Part shown: piece after piece, positions 24,654 to 33,141 of the stretch | How the letters are laid out: every line of letters begins with the position of its first letter | How positions within the stretch are numbered: the first letter of the stretch is position 1 | Assembly: GCF_014217565.1 (NCBI RefSeq) | Contig: NZ_CP043661.1 | Coordinates: forward strand, 4,526,001-4,590,000 | Direction of reading: 5' to 3' | DNA from: Kribbella qitaiheensis | GTDB taxonomy: Bacteria > Actinomycetota > Actinomycetes > Propionibacteriales > Kribbellaceae | DNA length: 64,000 bases | The notes under the pieces: model-generated | What the model was told of the DNA's origin: nothing | Databases searched by the model: none | Seen by the model: the letters and a program-made list of their open reading frames with translations, nothing else | Made by a program: the position numbers and the translations under genes

Positions 24654-25661
24654 ATGGCGGCTACCCATGCCCTGGAAGCAACAGAGTTGGTGAAGACCTA
24701 TCCCGCCGGGCGCAAGAAGCCGCCGCTGCGGGCGCTCGACGGACTCACCTTCGCAGTCCCGGAAGGCGTGGTCCTCGGGCTGCTCGGCCCGAACGGGGCC
24801 GGCAAGTCCACCACCGTCAAGATCCTGACCACCTTGTCCCGGGCCGACTCCGGTACCGCGCGAGTGGCCGGCTACGACGTGGCCAAGCAGCAGGACGCCG
24901 TCCGCCGGGCGATCGGCTACGTACCGCAGAAGTCCAGCTCGGACCCGATGGCGACCGGGGTGGAGAACCTCGTCCTGAGCGGGCGGATCTTCGGGCTCTC
25001 CCGGCAGGACGCCGTACGCCGGGCCGCGGAGCTGCTCGAACGCTTCGACCTCACCGAGTCGGCCGATCGGCAGGTCCGCACGTACTCGGGCGGTATGCAA
25101 CGGAAGCTGGATGTCGCGCTCGGTCTGGTACACCGGCCGCGGGTGCTCTTCCTCGACGAGCCGACCACCGGTCTGGACCCGGAAGCACGGGCGGATCTGT
25201 GGAACGAGGTCGGCCGGCTGGCCGGTACTGAGGGTCTCACCGTCCTGTTGACCACCCACTATCTCGAGGAGGCCGACCGGCTGGCCGGTCAGCTCGCGAT
25301 CGTCGACCGGGGCAAGGTCGTGGCCGAAGGTAGCCCCGAGGCGCTGAAGGCCGAGCTGCGCGGCGACTCGGTGCACGTGGAGCTGGTCGATCCCGATGCC
25401 GATGGCACCGTCCAGCGGCTGCTGTCGGGATTGCCGGGCCTCGGCGAGATCGTTGTCGAAGGCAACACGTTGCGGGCAAGGGTGGATCGTGGCGCGACGG
25501 CGGTCCCCGCAGTACTGGGAGCCCTTGAGGAGAAGGCGATTCCGGTCTCCGCGGTGACTGTGTCGCGGCCGTCGCTGGACGACGTCTATCTGCGATACAC
25601 CGGTCGATCGTTCAAGTCGGCCGAGAAGAACGCCGGCAACGAAGAGGGGAGGGCTGCCTGA
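24654..25661 (+). CDS. DrrA-type ABC transporter ATP-binding protein
   Basis: A 335-residue ATPase of the DrrA (multidrug/daunorubicin exporter) type. Walker A GPNGAGKSTT, Q-loop YVPQKSS, signature YSGGMQRK, Walker B VLFLDEPTTGLDPE and H-loop THYLEEA are intact. The C-terminal extension (residues about 240-320) is typical of DrrA proteins. The start is the ATG at 24654. The stop overlaps the permease start (TGATG). Likely repressed by the upstream PadR. The drug or lipid substrate is unknown. Confidence 0.92.
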   Translation: MAATHALEATELVKTYPAGRKKPPLRALDGLTFAVPEGVVLGLLGPNGAGKSTTVKILTTLSRADSGTARVAGYDVAKQQDAVRRAIGYVPQKSSSDPMATGVENLVLSGRIFGLSRQDAVRRAAELLERFDLTESADRQVRTYSGGMQRKLDVALGLVHRPRVLFLDEPTTGLDPEARADLWNEVGRLAGTEGLTVLLTTHYLEEADRLAGQLAIVDRGKVVAEGSPEALKAELRGDSVHVELVDPDADGTVQRLLSGLPGLGEIVVEGNTLRARVDRGATAVPAVLGALEEKAIPVSAVTVSRPSLDDVYLRYTGRSFKSAEKNAGNEEGRAA

Positions 25662-26482
25662 TGACGACCATCACCGCAGCTCGTACGGCGCCGGCTCAGG
25701 TCGGTCGAGGTGGTTTCCTCAGTCACACCGGATTCATCACCGGGCGATGGCTGCGGGCGCAGTACCGGTCGCCCGCGCTGATCGTCTTCACCTTGGTGCA
25801 ACCGGCGATCTGGTTGCTGCTGTTCGGCCAGCTGTTCAAGGGGGTCGTGGCGCTGCCCGGGTTCAGCGACTCGTCTTACATCGCGTTCCTGACGCCCGGC
25901 ATCGTGATGATGACCGCGCTGATGACGAGCGGCTGGAACGGCACCACCTTCATCGCCGACATGGAGCGCGGGGTGATGGACCGGATGCTCGCCTCACCGG
26001 TCCGGCGGGGCGCGCTGATGGCGGGTCAGCTGATCAGCAACGGCACCACCACGATCCTGCAGACCATCCTGGTGTTCGCGATCGGCTTCGCCGCGGGTGC
26101 CCGGTACGACGGGGGCGTGGTCGGCTACCTGGTCACCATCGTGGTGTCGATGCTGGTCGGTACGGCGTTCGGGTCGCTCTCGAACGCGGTAGCGCTGCTG
26201 ACCCGGCAACAGGAGGCGCTGATCGGGATCTCGCAGTTCATCTCGCTGCCGCTGACGTTCCTGTCATCGATCATGCTGGACCCGAAACTCGCCCCGCACT
26301 GGGTCGGGGTGGCAGCCCGCTTCAACCCGGTCGACTGGGCCGCGATCGCTGCCCGCCAAGCTCTTTCCGCCAACCCGGACTGGTCCTCAGCAGGCCGTCA
26401 CAGCGCCTACCTACTCGCCTTCACCCTCATCGTCGCCTACCTCTCCACCCGAGCCTTCCGCACCTACCAACGCTCCGTCTGA
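25661..26482 (+). CDS. DrrB-type ABC-2 permease
   Basis: A 273-residue ABC-2 membrane protein with six predicted segments (for example ALIVFTLVQPAIWLLLFG near residue 38 and VVGYLVTIVVSMLVGTAFGS near residue 155). The typical FLSSIMLDPKLAPHWV loop precedes the last segment. It is coupled to the ATPase by a one-base overlap. Together they form a DrrAB-type exporter in the cytoplasmic membrane. Confidence 0.92.
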   Translation: MTTITAARTAPAQVGRGGFLSHTGFITGRWLRAQYRSPALIVFTLVQPAIWLLLFGQLFKGVVALPGFSDSSYIAFLTPGIVMMTALMTSGWNGTTFIADMERGVMDRMLASPVRRGALMAGQLISNGTTTILQTILVFAIGFAAGARYDGGVVGYLVTIVVSMLVGTAFGSLSNAVALLTRQQEALIGISQFISLPLTFLSSIMLDPKLAPHWVGVAARFNPVDWAAIAARQALSANPDWSSAGRHSAYLLAFTLIVAYLSTRAFRTYQRSV

Positions 26483-26486
26483 CCTC

Positions 26487-26524
26487 GTACTGCGCCCTCC
26501 CGCTTCCGTGGGAGGACGCAGTAC
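26487..26524. terminator. Bidirectional terminator between convergent genes
   Basis: GTACTGCGCCCTCCC pairs with GGGAGGACGCAGTAC (14 of 15) around an 8-base loop. It lies exactly between the DrrB stop and the stop of the GlxA-type gene. The outer arms are GTACTGC/GCAGTAC, the heptamer enriched across the window. Confidence 0.8.
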
Positions 26525-27477
26525 TAGCTCGCGGTCTGGAAGGTTCGGCGGTAGTCCTGGGGTGGGACGCCTACTACCCGGCGGAAGTGGTGGCGGAGTA
26601 GGGCGGCGGTGCCGAAGCCGGCTTCGGTGGCGATCTGTTCGATGCCGAGTTTCGTCTGCTCCAGCAGGGTTCTGGCGTGCAGGACGCGTTGGGTGGTGAC
26701 CCACTTGAGCGGGGTCGTGCCGGTCTCGGCGACGAAGCGGCGGGCGAAGGTCCGGTCCGACATCCGGGCCCGGCGGGCGAGCTCGGGGACGGTGTGCTCG
26801 ATGGTCAGGTGGTCCACCATCCAGTCGAGCACCGGCTGCAGGCTCTCGCCGGACGACTCGGGCACCGGCACCTCGACGTACTGGCGTTGACCGCCGTCGC
26901 GCTGCGGCGGGACGACCATCCGACGAGCGATCCGGGTGGCGACCGCGCTACCGAGCTCGCGGCGGACGAGGTGCAGGCAGGCGTCGATACCGGCTGCTGT
27001 CCCGGCGCTGGTGATGATGTCGCCGTCGTCGACGAACAGCACGTCCGCGTCCAGCTTCGCGAGGGGGTACTGCTCGCGGAAGAGCTTCGCGTACCGCCAG
27101 TGGGTCGCGCAGTTGCGGCCGTCCAGCAGGCCGGCCCGGGCGAGCACGAAGGCGCCGGAGCAGACGGTCAGCAGGATCGCGCCGCGCTCGTGCGCCCGGC
27201 GGAGCGCGTCGAGGATGCGCTCGTCGTACTCGTCCCGCCACGTGGTCGCCGGCAGTGCCACCAGATCGGCGTCCTCCAGCTCCTCCAGCCCGTACGGCGC
27301 CATCACGGCGGAGTGGCTGCTTGTCTGCAGAAGCTCACCCGGCCGGGTCGAGCACACCTTGAAGTCGAACGCGGGCACACCGTCGTCGGTCCGGTTGATC
27401 CCGAACACCTCCGAGAGCACGCCGAACTCGAACAGCGCGACGTCCTCCATCAGGACGACGGCGATCTTTTGCAGCAT
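26524..27477 (-). CDS. GlxA-family AraC-type regulator with DJ-1/PfpI domain
   Basis: A 317-residue protein. Residues 1-175 form a DJ-1/PfpI amidotransferase-like domain with the nucleophile-elbow sequence LTVCSGAFVLARAGLLDGR. The C-terminal 100 residues are an AraC double HTH (PELARRARMSDRTFARRF and GIEQIATEAGFGTAALLRHH). The target is unknown. It is divergent from the small gene at 27561. Confidence 0.92.
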   Translation of the reverse strand: MLQKIAVVLMEDVALFEFGVLSEVFGINRTDDGVPAFDFKVCSTRPGELLQTSSHSAVMAPYGLEELEDADLVALPATTWRDEYDERILDALRRAHERGAILLTVCSGAFVLARAGLLDGRNCATHWRYAKLFREQYPLAKLDADVLFVDDGDIITSAGTAAGIDACLHLVRRELGSAVATRIARRMVVPPQRDGGQRQYVEVPVPESSGESLQPVLDWMVDHLTIEHTVPELARRARMSDRTFARRFVAETGTTPLKWVTTQRVLHARTLLEQTKLGIEQIATEAGFGTAALLRHHFRRVVGVPPQDYRRTFQTAS

Positions 27478-27560
27478 GCGAGCCAGTATGGCAGGAATTA
27501 GTGGAGGACTGTCAATAGTGCCAATTGTGGCTGGATCTAGTTGGTAGCAGAATTACTGCC

Positions 27561-27836
27561 ATGACCGGAATCATCGTCCTCGCAGTACTCGCGCTGGCCG
27601 TCATCGCGGCTCTGGAAAGCAGCAACAGGCGTAACTCCACCGGGTTCGAGCACGGCCCGGCCGGATCCTGGGTTGCCGGAGACCGCGACGAGGCCAGGTC
27701 CAAGCTCGACCTGCTCGCCCTCGGCGGGATGGCCGAACCCTTCTCCCACAAGCCGGCCGGCACTCGCGCCTCCGTCGTGAGCATCCGCCGCGCCCGCCTC
27801 TTCACCCACCAGCACCACGGCCGCCACGCAGCCTGA
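27561..27836 (+). CDS. Small membrane-anchored protein of unknown function
   Basis: A 91-residue protein. The N-terminal MTGIIVLAVLALAVIAALES is a single hydrophobic anchor; the remainder is basic and polar, ending in a His-rich tail (HQHHGRHAA). The ATG at 27561 is preferred over an in-frame start at 27525 because the anchor then begins at residue 3. It is convergent with and abuts the membrane protein at 27837. I do not recognise a family. Confidence 0.65.
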   Translation: MTGIIVLAVLALAVIAALESSNRRNSTGFEHGPAGSWVAGDRDEARSKLDLLALGGMAEPFSHKPAGTRASVVSIRRARLFTHQHHGRHAA

Positions 27837-28388
27837 TCAGGCCGACGCCAGGGACGGTAGAGCCTTCGGGTTCTGCCGTCCCTTCGGCTTTGGCCGGTAG
27901 AACTCTGCGGAGCCCGCCGCGAGCGCGAGCGAGAGCAGCAGGAACCCGCCGTACATCCGCCACCGCTCAACGGGGTCCTCCCCGTTGACGAGCACCAGGC
28001 TGAGCTCGGCTGCCACGATGCCGAGGGCTCCGAGCAGACGAGCCCAGGCCGGCCGCCGGTAGAGCAGTCCGCCGAGCAGGAGGGCCGGCAGGAACACGAT
28101 CCCCGGCCCGGCGAGGACGACCAGCCAGACCAGGCCGAGTAGCCGCCACCAGCGAGACCGGCCGGCCTGGCGTACGCCGTACAGAACGCCGAACGCGAGT
28201 CCACCGATCGCGGTGGCACCGACGATGAAGCCGGTACCACTCCAACTGAACTCCGGACTGCTGGAGATCAGCCGCATCCACACCCGGGCCGCGACACCCC
28301 AGCACAATCCCAGGAGCAGCCCGGACGATGCCGCCCGCGGAATGGTCGCGACCAGACGAGACGGCGGCCCCACGAAATCGTGCGTCAC
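27837..28388 (-). CDS. Hypothetical polytopic membrane protein
   Basis: A protein of about 183 residues with four to five hydrophobic segments (GLLLGLCWGVAARVWMRLI, FIVGATAIGGLAFGVLYGV, LLGLVWLVVLAGPGIVFLPA, FLLLSLALAAGS). The GTG at 28388 overlaps the stop of the upstream SOD-like gene (GTGA); a second GTG lies at 28391. This suggests a shared transcript. No family is recognised. Confidence 0.75.
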   Translation of the reverse strand: MTHDFVGPPSRLVATIPRAASSGLLLGLCWGVAARVWMRLISSSPEFSWSGTGFIVGATAIGGLAFGVLYGVRQAGRSRWWRLLGLVWLVVLAGPGIVFLPALLLGGLLYRRPAWARLLGALGIVAAELSLVLVNGEDPVERWRMYGGFLLLSLALAAGSAEFYRPKPKGRQNPKALPSLASA

Positions 28389-28942
28389 CACGACACCGGT
28401 AGGCAGGCGAGGCGGAGGCCGGCGACACCGTTCGGATCGGTCGGCTCCTGGTGGATCACGATTGCCCGGTTACCTGGCAGTGCGATGAACGGCACCTTGG
28501 TGATCGCGAAACCCGTCCCGGCCCGCGTGACCGTGAAGTCCAGCCAGATCTCCGTGTCCGGTCCGATCCGCGGCGGGACACGACCGGCGACCGTGTCGGA
28601 GTTGTAGTGCGGTCCGGCGGCCGCGCCGTCCCCAGCGACACACGGGCCGACGTGCAGATGTGCGCCGAAGGAACGGCCGGCCATGGACCGGTCGATGCCG
28701 TTCACCTGCAGCCAGACCAGGCTGCGACCGTCGTACTGCACCATCAGGAGCGCCGCCCGGGCACGGTCGAAGGCTCCGGCGGCAGCGGGCTGCAGGTCGC
28801 GGAGACCGCCATGGGCCAGCACTACGCGGGCCTTCGAGGTGCTCGCAGCCGTCTCCGGCGCGGCTGAGGCGGAGATCGGTACGGCGATCGCGGCGGTCAT
28901 CGCGGCCGCCATCATCACGGCGGTGCGCTTCGTTGCTGTCAT
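28385..28942 (-). CDS. Secreted superoxide-dismutase-like (SodC/CHRD-type) protein
   Basis: A 185-residue protein with an N-terminal signal peptide (TAVMMAAAMTAAIAVPISAS, then an AAP processing region). The mature part resembles the Cu/Zn SOD fold: FGAHLHVGPCVAGDGAAAGP includes the H-x-H metal motif and a cysteine, and AIVIHQEPTDPNGVAGLRLA the later loop. Whether copper and zinc ligands are complete cannot be judged by eye. The ATG at 28942 follows GGGGGAG closely. It is coupled to the membrane protein downstream. Confidence 0.78.
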   Translation of the reverse strand: MTATKRTAVMMAAAMTAAIAVPISASAAPETAASTSKARVVLAHGGLRDLQPAAAGAFDRARAALLMVQYDGRSLVWLQVNGIDRSMAGRSFGAHLHVGPCVAGDGAAAGPHYNSDTVAGRVPPRIGPDTEIWLDFTVTRAGTGFAITKVPFIALPGNRAIVIHQEPTDPNGVAGLRLACLPVSW

Positions 28943-29073
28943 GACTCCCCCATTCGGGTCCATGCTGGGAGCAGGGATCACTGCAACAGACGGGTCGTGG
29001 TCGCCGGCCGGGTGACACGGCGACGAAGATTTTCGCGCTGTCACCCGTTCAGTCGTTTCGCTCGTCCGTTCAG

Positions 29074-29616
29074 GTGATGGGGGCTATGGGTACGGCCGCG
29101 GAGTTGCCTGCCGCCGGTGTCCGGGTGGATGCCGACGCGCTGGTCGTCGCGTTGTTCCAGGCCGAGGGAGCGCGGCTGGTTCAGCTGGCCCGGTGGTTCG
29201 TCGACGACCGGACGGCGGCCGAGGACCTGGTCCAGGAGGCGTTCCTGCGGCTGGCCCGCAACCAGCACCGGATCAACGACCCGGACCGGGCGGCCGCCTA
29301 TCTGCGCTCGATCGTGGTCAACCTCGCCCGCGACCACAACCGGCGCGGCTTGGTGTCGCTGCGGCACCGGCCACCGGCCGTGGTGGACGACCGGTCGGCC
29401 GAGGACCACGCCGCCGTCGACGAGAGCCGCCGCGAGGTGATCGAGGCGCTCCGGCAACTACCCCGCCGGCAGCGCGACTGCCTGGTACTGCGCTACTACC
29501 TCGAGCTGTCCGTCGGTGCGATCGCGGAAACGCTGGGTCTGTCGCCGAACTCGGTGAAGACCCATCTGCAGCGCGGAATGCGCGCCTTGAAAGCCGAGCT
29601 GGAGGAACTGGGATGA
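29074..29616 (+). CDS. ECF-type RNA polymerase sigma factor
   Basis: An approximately 180-residue sigma-70 family factor. Region 2: VQLARWFVDDRTAAEDLVQE followed by AFLRLARN. Region 4: LRQLPRRQRDCLVLRYYLE, then LSVGAIAETLGLSPNSVKTH. It matches the SigE-like SigK/M group of actinobacterial ECF factors. Candidate starts are GTG 29074, ATG 29077 and ATG 29086; none has a clean ribosome site. The stop overlaps the next start (ATGA), so it is coupled to its probable anti-sigma partner. Confidence 0.9.
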   Translation: MMGAMGTAAELPAAGVRVDADALVVALFQAEGARLVQLARWFVDDRTAAEDLVQEAFLRLARNQHRINDPDRAAAYLRSIVVNLARDHNRRGLVSLRHRPPAVVDDRSAEDHAAVDESRREVIEALRQLPRRQRDCLVLRYYLELSVGAIAETLGLSPNSVKTHLQRGMRALKAELEELG

Positions 29617-30233
29617 CCAGTCAGGCACGACCGGACGACCCGAGCGCGATCGAGCGCCGGCTGACCGCCGCGCTCGGACCGGGTGAGTCCCGGCCGGCTT
29701 CGGCAGATCTGTTCGACCGGGTCCTCGGCAGCATCGCCGACGACCAGGTCCGCCGCCGCCGGATCCGCCTCGGGCTGCTGCTCGGCGGTACCTCGATTGT
29801 GTTGCTGACGGCAATTACCTGGCTGGTGACCCCCAAGAAGAACGGACAGCTGCTGATGGACTGGTGGATCCTGGAGTTGTTCACGACGGCCTTGCTGATC
29901 GGTCTGGCGCTCTGGCTCGGCCCGTTCATCAAACGCTTCGGCCGGGCGTACGCCGCCGACGTGTTCCAAGACAACCCGCAGACCGGGAAGAGCTACATCG
30001 TCCTGACGGACATCGTGTACTACCTGATCTTCGCGGCCTACATCCTGTTCACGGTCAACTTCGAGCCGCGGGAGAGCTGGGGACCGAAAGTGCTGGCGGC
30101 CCAGGTCAGTTTCGAGGCGGCCCGGATCGGCGGCATCCTGCTCGTCATCGGGGTGCTGCACGGGCTGAACATCGTCTTGATGCCGATCCTCGGCCGGCTG
30201 TTCTCCCTCAACCGCAAGCTCTCCGGCAAGTAG
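29613..30233 (+). CDS. Membrane protein, probable anti-sigma partner
   Basis: A 206-residue protein. A cytoplasmic N-terminal 55 residues (DDPSAIERRLTAALGPGE) precede four membrane segments (GLLLGGTSIVLLTAITWLV, LELFTTALLIGLALWLGPF, VLTDIVYYLIFAAYILFTV, IGGILLVIGVLHGLNIVLM). The coupled position directly after an ECF sigma gene suggests an anti-sigma role. No ZAS-type zinc motif is visible, so the assignment rests on context. Confidence 0.72.
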   Translation: MTSQARPDDPSAIERRLTAALGPGESRPASADLFDRVLGSIADDQVRRRRIRLGLLLGGTSIVLLTAITWLVTPKKNGQLLMDWWILELFTTALLIGLALWLGPFIKRFGRAYAADVFQDNPQTGKSYIVLTDIVYYLIFAAYILFTVNFEPRESWGPKVLAAQVSFEAARIGGILLVIGVLHGLNIVLMPILGRLFSLNRKLSGK

Positions 30234-30327
30234 CAACACCGCCTGCGCGGAGGGGTAGAACCCCAAGCGCGGGCGGTTCCTCAGCGATGTGGGGCGATTC
30301 GATCTAGCTGTCTGAGCCAGCTCCAAA

Positions 30328-30344
30328 CCATACCGTATGGTATG
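30328..30344. promoter_or_regulatory. Palindromic operator CCATAC-C-GTATGG
   Basis: A perfect 6-bp inverted repeat with one central base (30328-30340), followed by TATG, which extends a second overlapping repeat of the same half-site. It lies about 30 bp before the SRPBCC gene start. It is typical of a TetR-family operator, but no TetR gene is adjacent. Confidence 0.6.
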
Positions 30345-30370
30345 TTTCCGGTGATCTCGGGAGGTGTTCG

Positions 30371-30916
30371 GTGGTGGGTATTCCCTGGGTGTGGCGGACG
30401 ACGGCTGAAGAAGTCGCCGCGGAGTACGCCTGTGACCGGTTCGTGGACGGGCCCTCGGTGGGCTTCTTCCGGGCCGCCGATTCCGCCGCGAAGCCGGAGA
30501 TGGTCTTCCGATGGTTCTGCCAGTTGCGGATCGCGCCGTACAGCTACGACCTCTTGGACCACTGGGGAAAGCCGAGTCCGCGCACGCTCTCTCCAGGGCT
30601 GGACGAGCTGGAGTCGGGGCAGCGGTTCATGACGATCTTCCGGCTGGTGGACTTCACCCCTGGCCGGCAGCTCACGCTGCAGATCGACCGACCCGCGGCC
30701 CGGCGGCTGTTCGGCAATCTCGCTGTCAGCTATACGGTCAGCCCGGCGGGCACCGGTTCCCGGCTGGTGGTCAAGCTCGCCGTACCGGCAGGAGGCAATG
30801 CGGTAGGGCGTTATCTGCTGGCCTGGGGTGACCTTCTGATGATGCGGAAACAGACGGTCAAACTGGCCGGCCTGGCAGCACAGGCTGAACTCGACGACTG
30901 CCCTTCGGGGTCGTAG
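30371..30916 (+). CDS. SRPBCC-like protein
   Basis: A 181-residue protein that looks like a polyketide-cyclase/SRPBCC fold, with conserved segments PEMVFRWFCQLRIAPYSYDL, MTIFRLVDFTPGRQLTLQ and GSRLVVKLAVPAGG. GGGAGGT lies about 5 bp before the GTG start. The operator just upstream indicates control by a distant TetR-type regulator. The ligand is unknown. Confidence 0.72.
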   Translation: MVGIPWVWRTTAEEVAAEYACDRFVDGPSVGFFRAADSAAKPEMVFRWFCQLRIAPYSYDLLDHWGKPSPRTLSPGLDELESGQRFMTIFRLVDFTPGRQLTLQIDRPAARRLFGNLAVSYTVSPAGTGSRLVVKLAVPAGGNAVGRYLLAWGDLLMMRKQTVKLAGLAAQAELDDCPSGS

Positions 30917-31009
30917 CGCTTGCCTGATGGCGACGGCGGGGCGCCATGACATCCCGTAGTACCAGGAAAACCAGGCGCGTGGTCGGCGGTGGTGTGCCAC
31001 AGTCGGCGG

Positions 31010-31837
31010 GTGGATGACTACCGCGTGGTGAATCGGGCGAGCTGGGACGAGCGGGTGCCGGCGCATGCCGCGTCGGCGGGCTACAAGTTGGCCGAGTTCG
31101 AACGCGATCCGAAGTTCCTCAGCGATGTGGTGCGGTTCGATTTACCGCTGCTCGGGGACATCTCCGGCCTGCGCGGAGTTCACCTGCAGTGCCACATCGG
31201 GACCGACACGGTGTCGCTGGCCCGGCTGGGCGCGCGGATGAGCGGGCTGGATTTCTCCGGTCCTGCGGTCGCCCAGGCACAGTCGTTCTCGGATCAGTTG
31301 GGCGCGGGAGTCGACTTCCATCAGGCGGACGTATACGACGCCGTCGAGGTGCTCGGCGCCGCGCAGTACGACCTCGTCTACACCGGCATCGGGGCGCTCT
31401 GCTGGATTCCGAGCATCGAGCGCTGGGCCGAAACCGTGGCCGGGTTGCTGAAACCGGGCGGGCGGCTGTTCATCCGCGAAGGGCATCCGATGCTCTGGGC
31501 GCTGGATGGGGATCGGGTGGCCGGCGAGGTGACCCTCGACTACCCGTACTTCGAGACCGAGGAACCGCTGGTCTGGGACGAGGGCGGGACCTACGTCGAG
31601 ACCGAGGCGGAGTTCTCGAACAACCTGACCCACGAGTGGAACCACGGGCTGGGCGAGATCGTGACGGCACTGTTGAACGCCGGCCTGGACCTCACCGGTC
31701 TCGCCGAACACGACAGCGCGCCCTGGACCGCGCTGCCCGGCCACATGACCGAAGACCCCGAAACCGGCGAGTGGCGGCTCACGGAGAAGCCATTCCGCCT
31801 GCCCGCCACCTACACGTTGCAGGCGGTCCGCCGGTAG
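31010..31837 (+). CDS. Class I SAM-dependent methyltransferase
   Basis: A 275-residue methyltransferase. Motif I region: GVHLQCHIGTDTVSLARLGA; motif II: MSGLDFSGPAVAQAQ; later LVYTGIGALCWIPSIERWAE and LLKPGGRLFIREGHPML. The GTG start at 31010 (MDDYRVVNRASWDERVP) fits the usual N-terminus of this subgroup. It is monocistronic and followed by a strong hairpin. The methyl acceptor is unknown. Confidence 0.88.
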   Translation: MDDYRVVNRASWDERVPAHAASAGYKLAEFERDPKFLSDVVRFDLPLLGDISGLRGVHLQCHIGTDTVSLARLGARMSGLDFSGPAVAQAQSFSDQLGAGVDFHQADVYDAVEVLGAAQYDLVYTGIGALCWIPSIERWAETVAGLLKPGGRLFIREGHPMLWALDGDRVAGEVTLDYPYFETEEPLVWDEGGTYVETEAEFSNNLTHEWNHGLGEIVTALLNAGLDLTGLAEHDSAPWTALPGHMTEDPETGEWRLTEKPFRLPATYTLQAVRR

Positions 31838-31874
31838 CCCGTACGCCAGCCGCTCCTGCCGCACGTCGCCAGCG

Positions 31875-31901
31875 AGGCGCGCCCTTCACCGGGGCGCGCC
31901 T
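31875..31901. terminator. Stem-loop terminator after the methyltransferase
   Basis: AGGCGCGCCC pairs perfectly with GGGCGCGCCT around a 7-base loop, between the methyltransferase stop and the convergent small gene. No T-run. Confidence 0.7.
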
Positions 31902-31948
31902 CAGCTCGGCGGGCCGATCTGGCTCTCGCCGGGTGAGGTAGCCAGCTC

Positions 31949-32092
31949 CTAGTGAGCGCTACGCCGCTGCTGGACCTTCTGGAACATCTCCTTGGCCTTG
32001 CGCTGGTTCTCCGGCTTGCTCAGCTCACGCTGGGCGACCTGCAGCAACTTCGCCACCACAGCACCCTTGACCAATGTCTTCACGAAACCCAT
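31949..32092 (-). CDS. 47-residue small basic protein
   Basis: A short gene read from ATG 32092 to TAG 31949, translated by hand. It begins MGFVKTLVKGAVVAKLLQVA, continues QRELSKPENQRKAKEMFQKV and ends QQRRSAH. GGAGGGA sits 4 bp before the ATG, an excellent ribosome site. The predicted protein is an amphipathic basic helix with no signal peptide. It is divergent from the DNA glycosylase gene across about 130 bp. I do not recognise a family; it could be a conserved actinobacterial small protein. Confidence 0.7.
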   Translation of the reverse strand: MGFVKTLVKGAVVAKLLQVAQRELSKPENQRKAKEMFQKVQQRRSAH

Positions 32093-32219
32093 CAGGTCCC
32101 TCCTTCTCTCTTCCTAAGACGGTAGCGGTCCCCGCAACCGTCCCGTATGGGTGATCCACCCGAGCGACCCCCGGAAATTGACCCGGGAATCTGTCCACGG
32201 TGTGGGGCACACTTGGGGA

Positions 32220-33077
32220 GTGCCCGAGTTGCCGGAAGTCGAATCGCTGGTGGAGTTCCTGCGGGAACGTGCCGTCGAGCGGGCGATCGTGCGTGCCGAC
32301 ATCACCGCGATCAGCGCCCTGAAGACCTACGACCCGCCGATCTCGTCGCTGGCGGGCCTGCTGATCGACGACGTGCAGCGGCACGGGAAGTTCCTGGACA
32401 TCTCCGCGCAGGGCATCCACCTCGTCATCCACCTCGCCCGAGCCGGCTGGTTGCGCTGGCGGGAAGAGCAGTCGACGGCGCTGATCCGGCCGGGCAAGGG
32501 CCCGATCGCGCTCCGGGTGACCCTCGACGACGGCTCCGGTTTCGACCTGACCGAGGCCGGGACGCAGAAGAAGCTCGCGGTGTACGTCGTCCGCGACCCG
32601 GCGGAGGTGCCGGGGATCTCGCGCCTCGGGCCGGATCCGTTCACGCTGACCGCCGAGGAGTTCGGCGCGATCCTGAAACGCGAGGGCCGGGTCCAGCTGA
32701 AGGGCGTCCTGCGGAACCAGTCCGTCATTGCCGGGATCGGCAACGCGTACTCCGACGAGATCCTGCACGTGGCGAAGATGAGCCCGTTCAAGCCGGCCTC
32801 GAACCTGAGCGACGACGAGCAGAAGATCCTGTACGACGCGATGCGGGAGACGCTGACCGATGCGGTCGAGCGCTCCAAGGGGCTCGCGGCGCAGGACCTC
32901 AAGTCCGAGAAGAAGAGCGGGCTGCGGGTGCACGGCCGTAAGGGCCAGAAGTGCCCGGTCTGCGGCGACATCGTCCGCGAGGTCAGCTTCGCCGACTCGT
33001 CCCTGCAGTACTGCGCGACCTGTCAGACGGGCGGCAAACCGCTGGCCGATCGCCGCCTGTCCAAGCTGCTGAAGTAG
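32220..33077 (+). CDS. Fpg/Nei-family DNA glycosylase
   Basis: A 285-residue base-excision repair enzyme. After the GTG start, PELPEVESLVEFLRE gives the catalytic Pro1 and Glu2 of the Fpg/Nei family. The H2TH domain includes LRNQSVIAGIGNAYSDEILH. The C-terminal zinc finger has CPVCG and CATCQ pairs (residues about 243-265). The N-terminal residue requirement fixes the start at 32220. Whether it prefers 8-oxoG or oxidised pyrimidines is not determined by these motifs. It is a second-type Fpg/Nei protein common in actinobacteria. Confidence 0.92.
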   Translation: MPELPEVESLVEFLRERAVERAIVRADITAISALKTYDPPISSLAGLLIDDVQRHGKFLDISAQGIHLVIHLARAGWLRWREEQSTALIRPGKGPIALRVTLDDGSGFDLTEAGTQKKLAVYVVRDPAEVPGISRLGPDPFTLTAEEFGAILKREGRVQLKGVLRNQSVIAGIGNAYSDEILHVAKMSPFKPASNLSDDEQKILYDAMRETLTDAVERSKGLAAQDLKSEKKSGLRVHGRKGQKCPVCGDIVREVSFADSSLQYCATCQTGGKPLADRRLSKLLK

Positions 33078-33102
33078 CCCGAAGTACGCAGTACGGGGAA
33101 GT

Positions 33103-33131
33103 GGCCGGGGCAGCTCATACCTGCCCCGGCC
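33103..33131. terminator. Strong bidirectional terminator
   Basis: GGCCGGGGCAG pairs perfectly with CTGCCCCGGCC around a 7-base loop, between the convergent glycosylase and protease genes. A GCAGTAC heptamer lies just upstream. Confidence 0.8.
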
Positions 33132-33141
33132 GGCGCCGATC

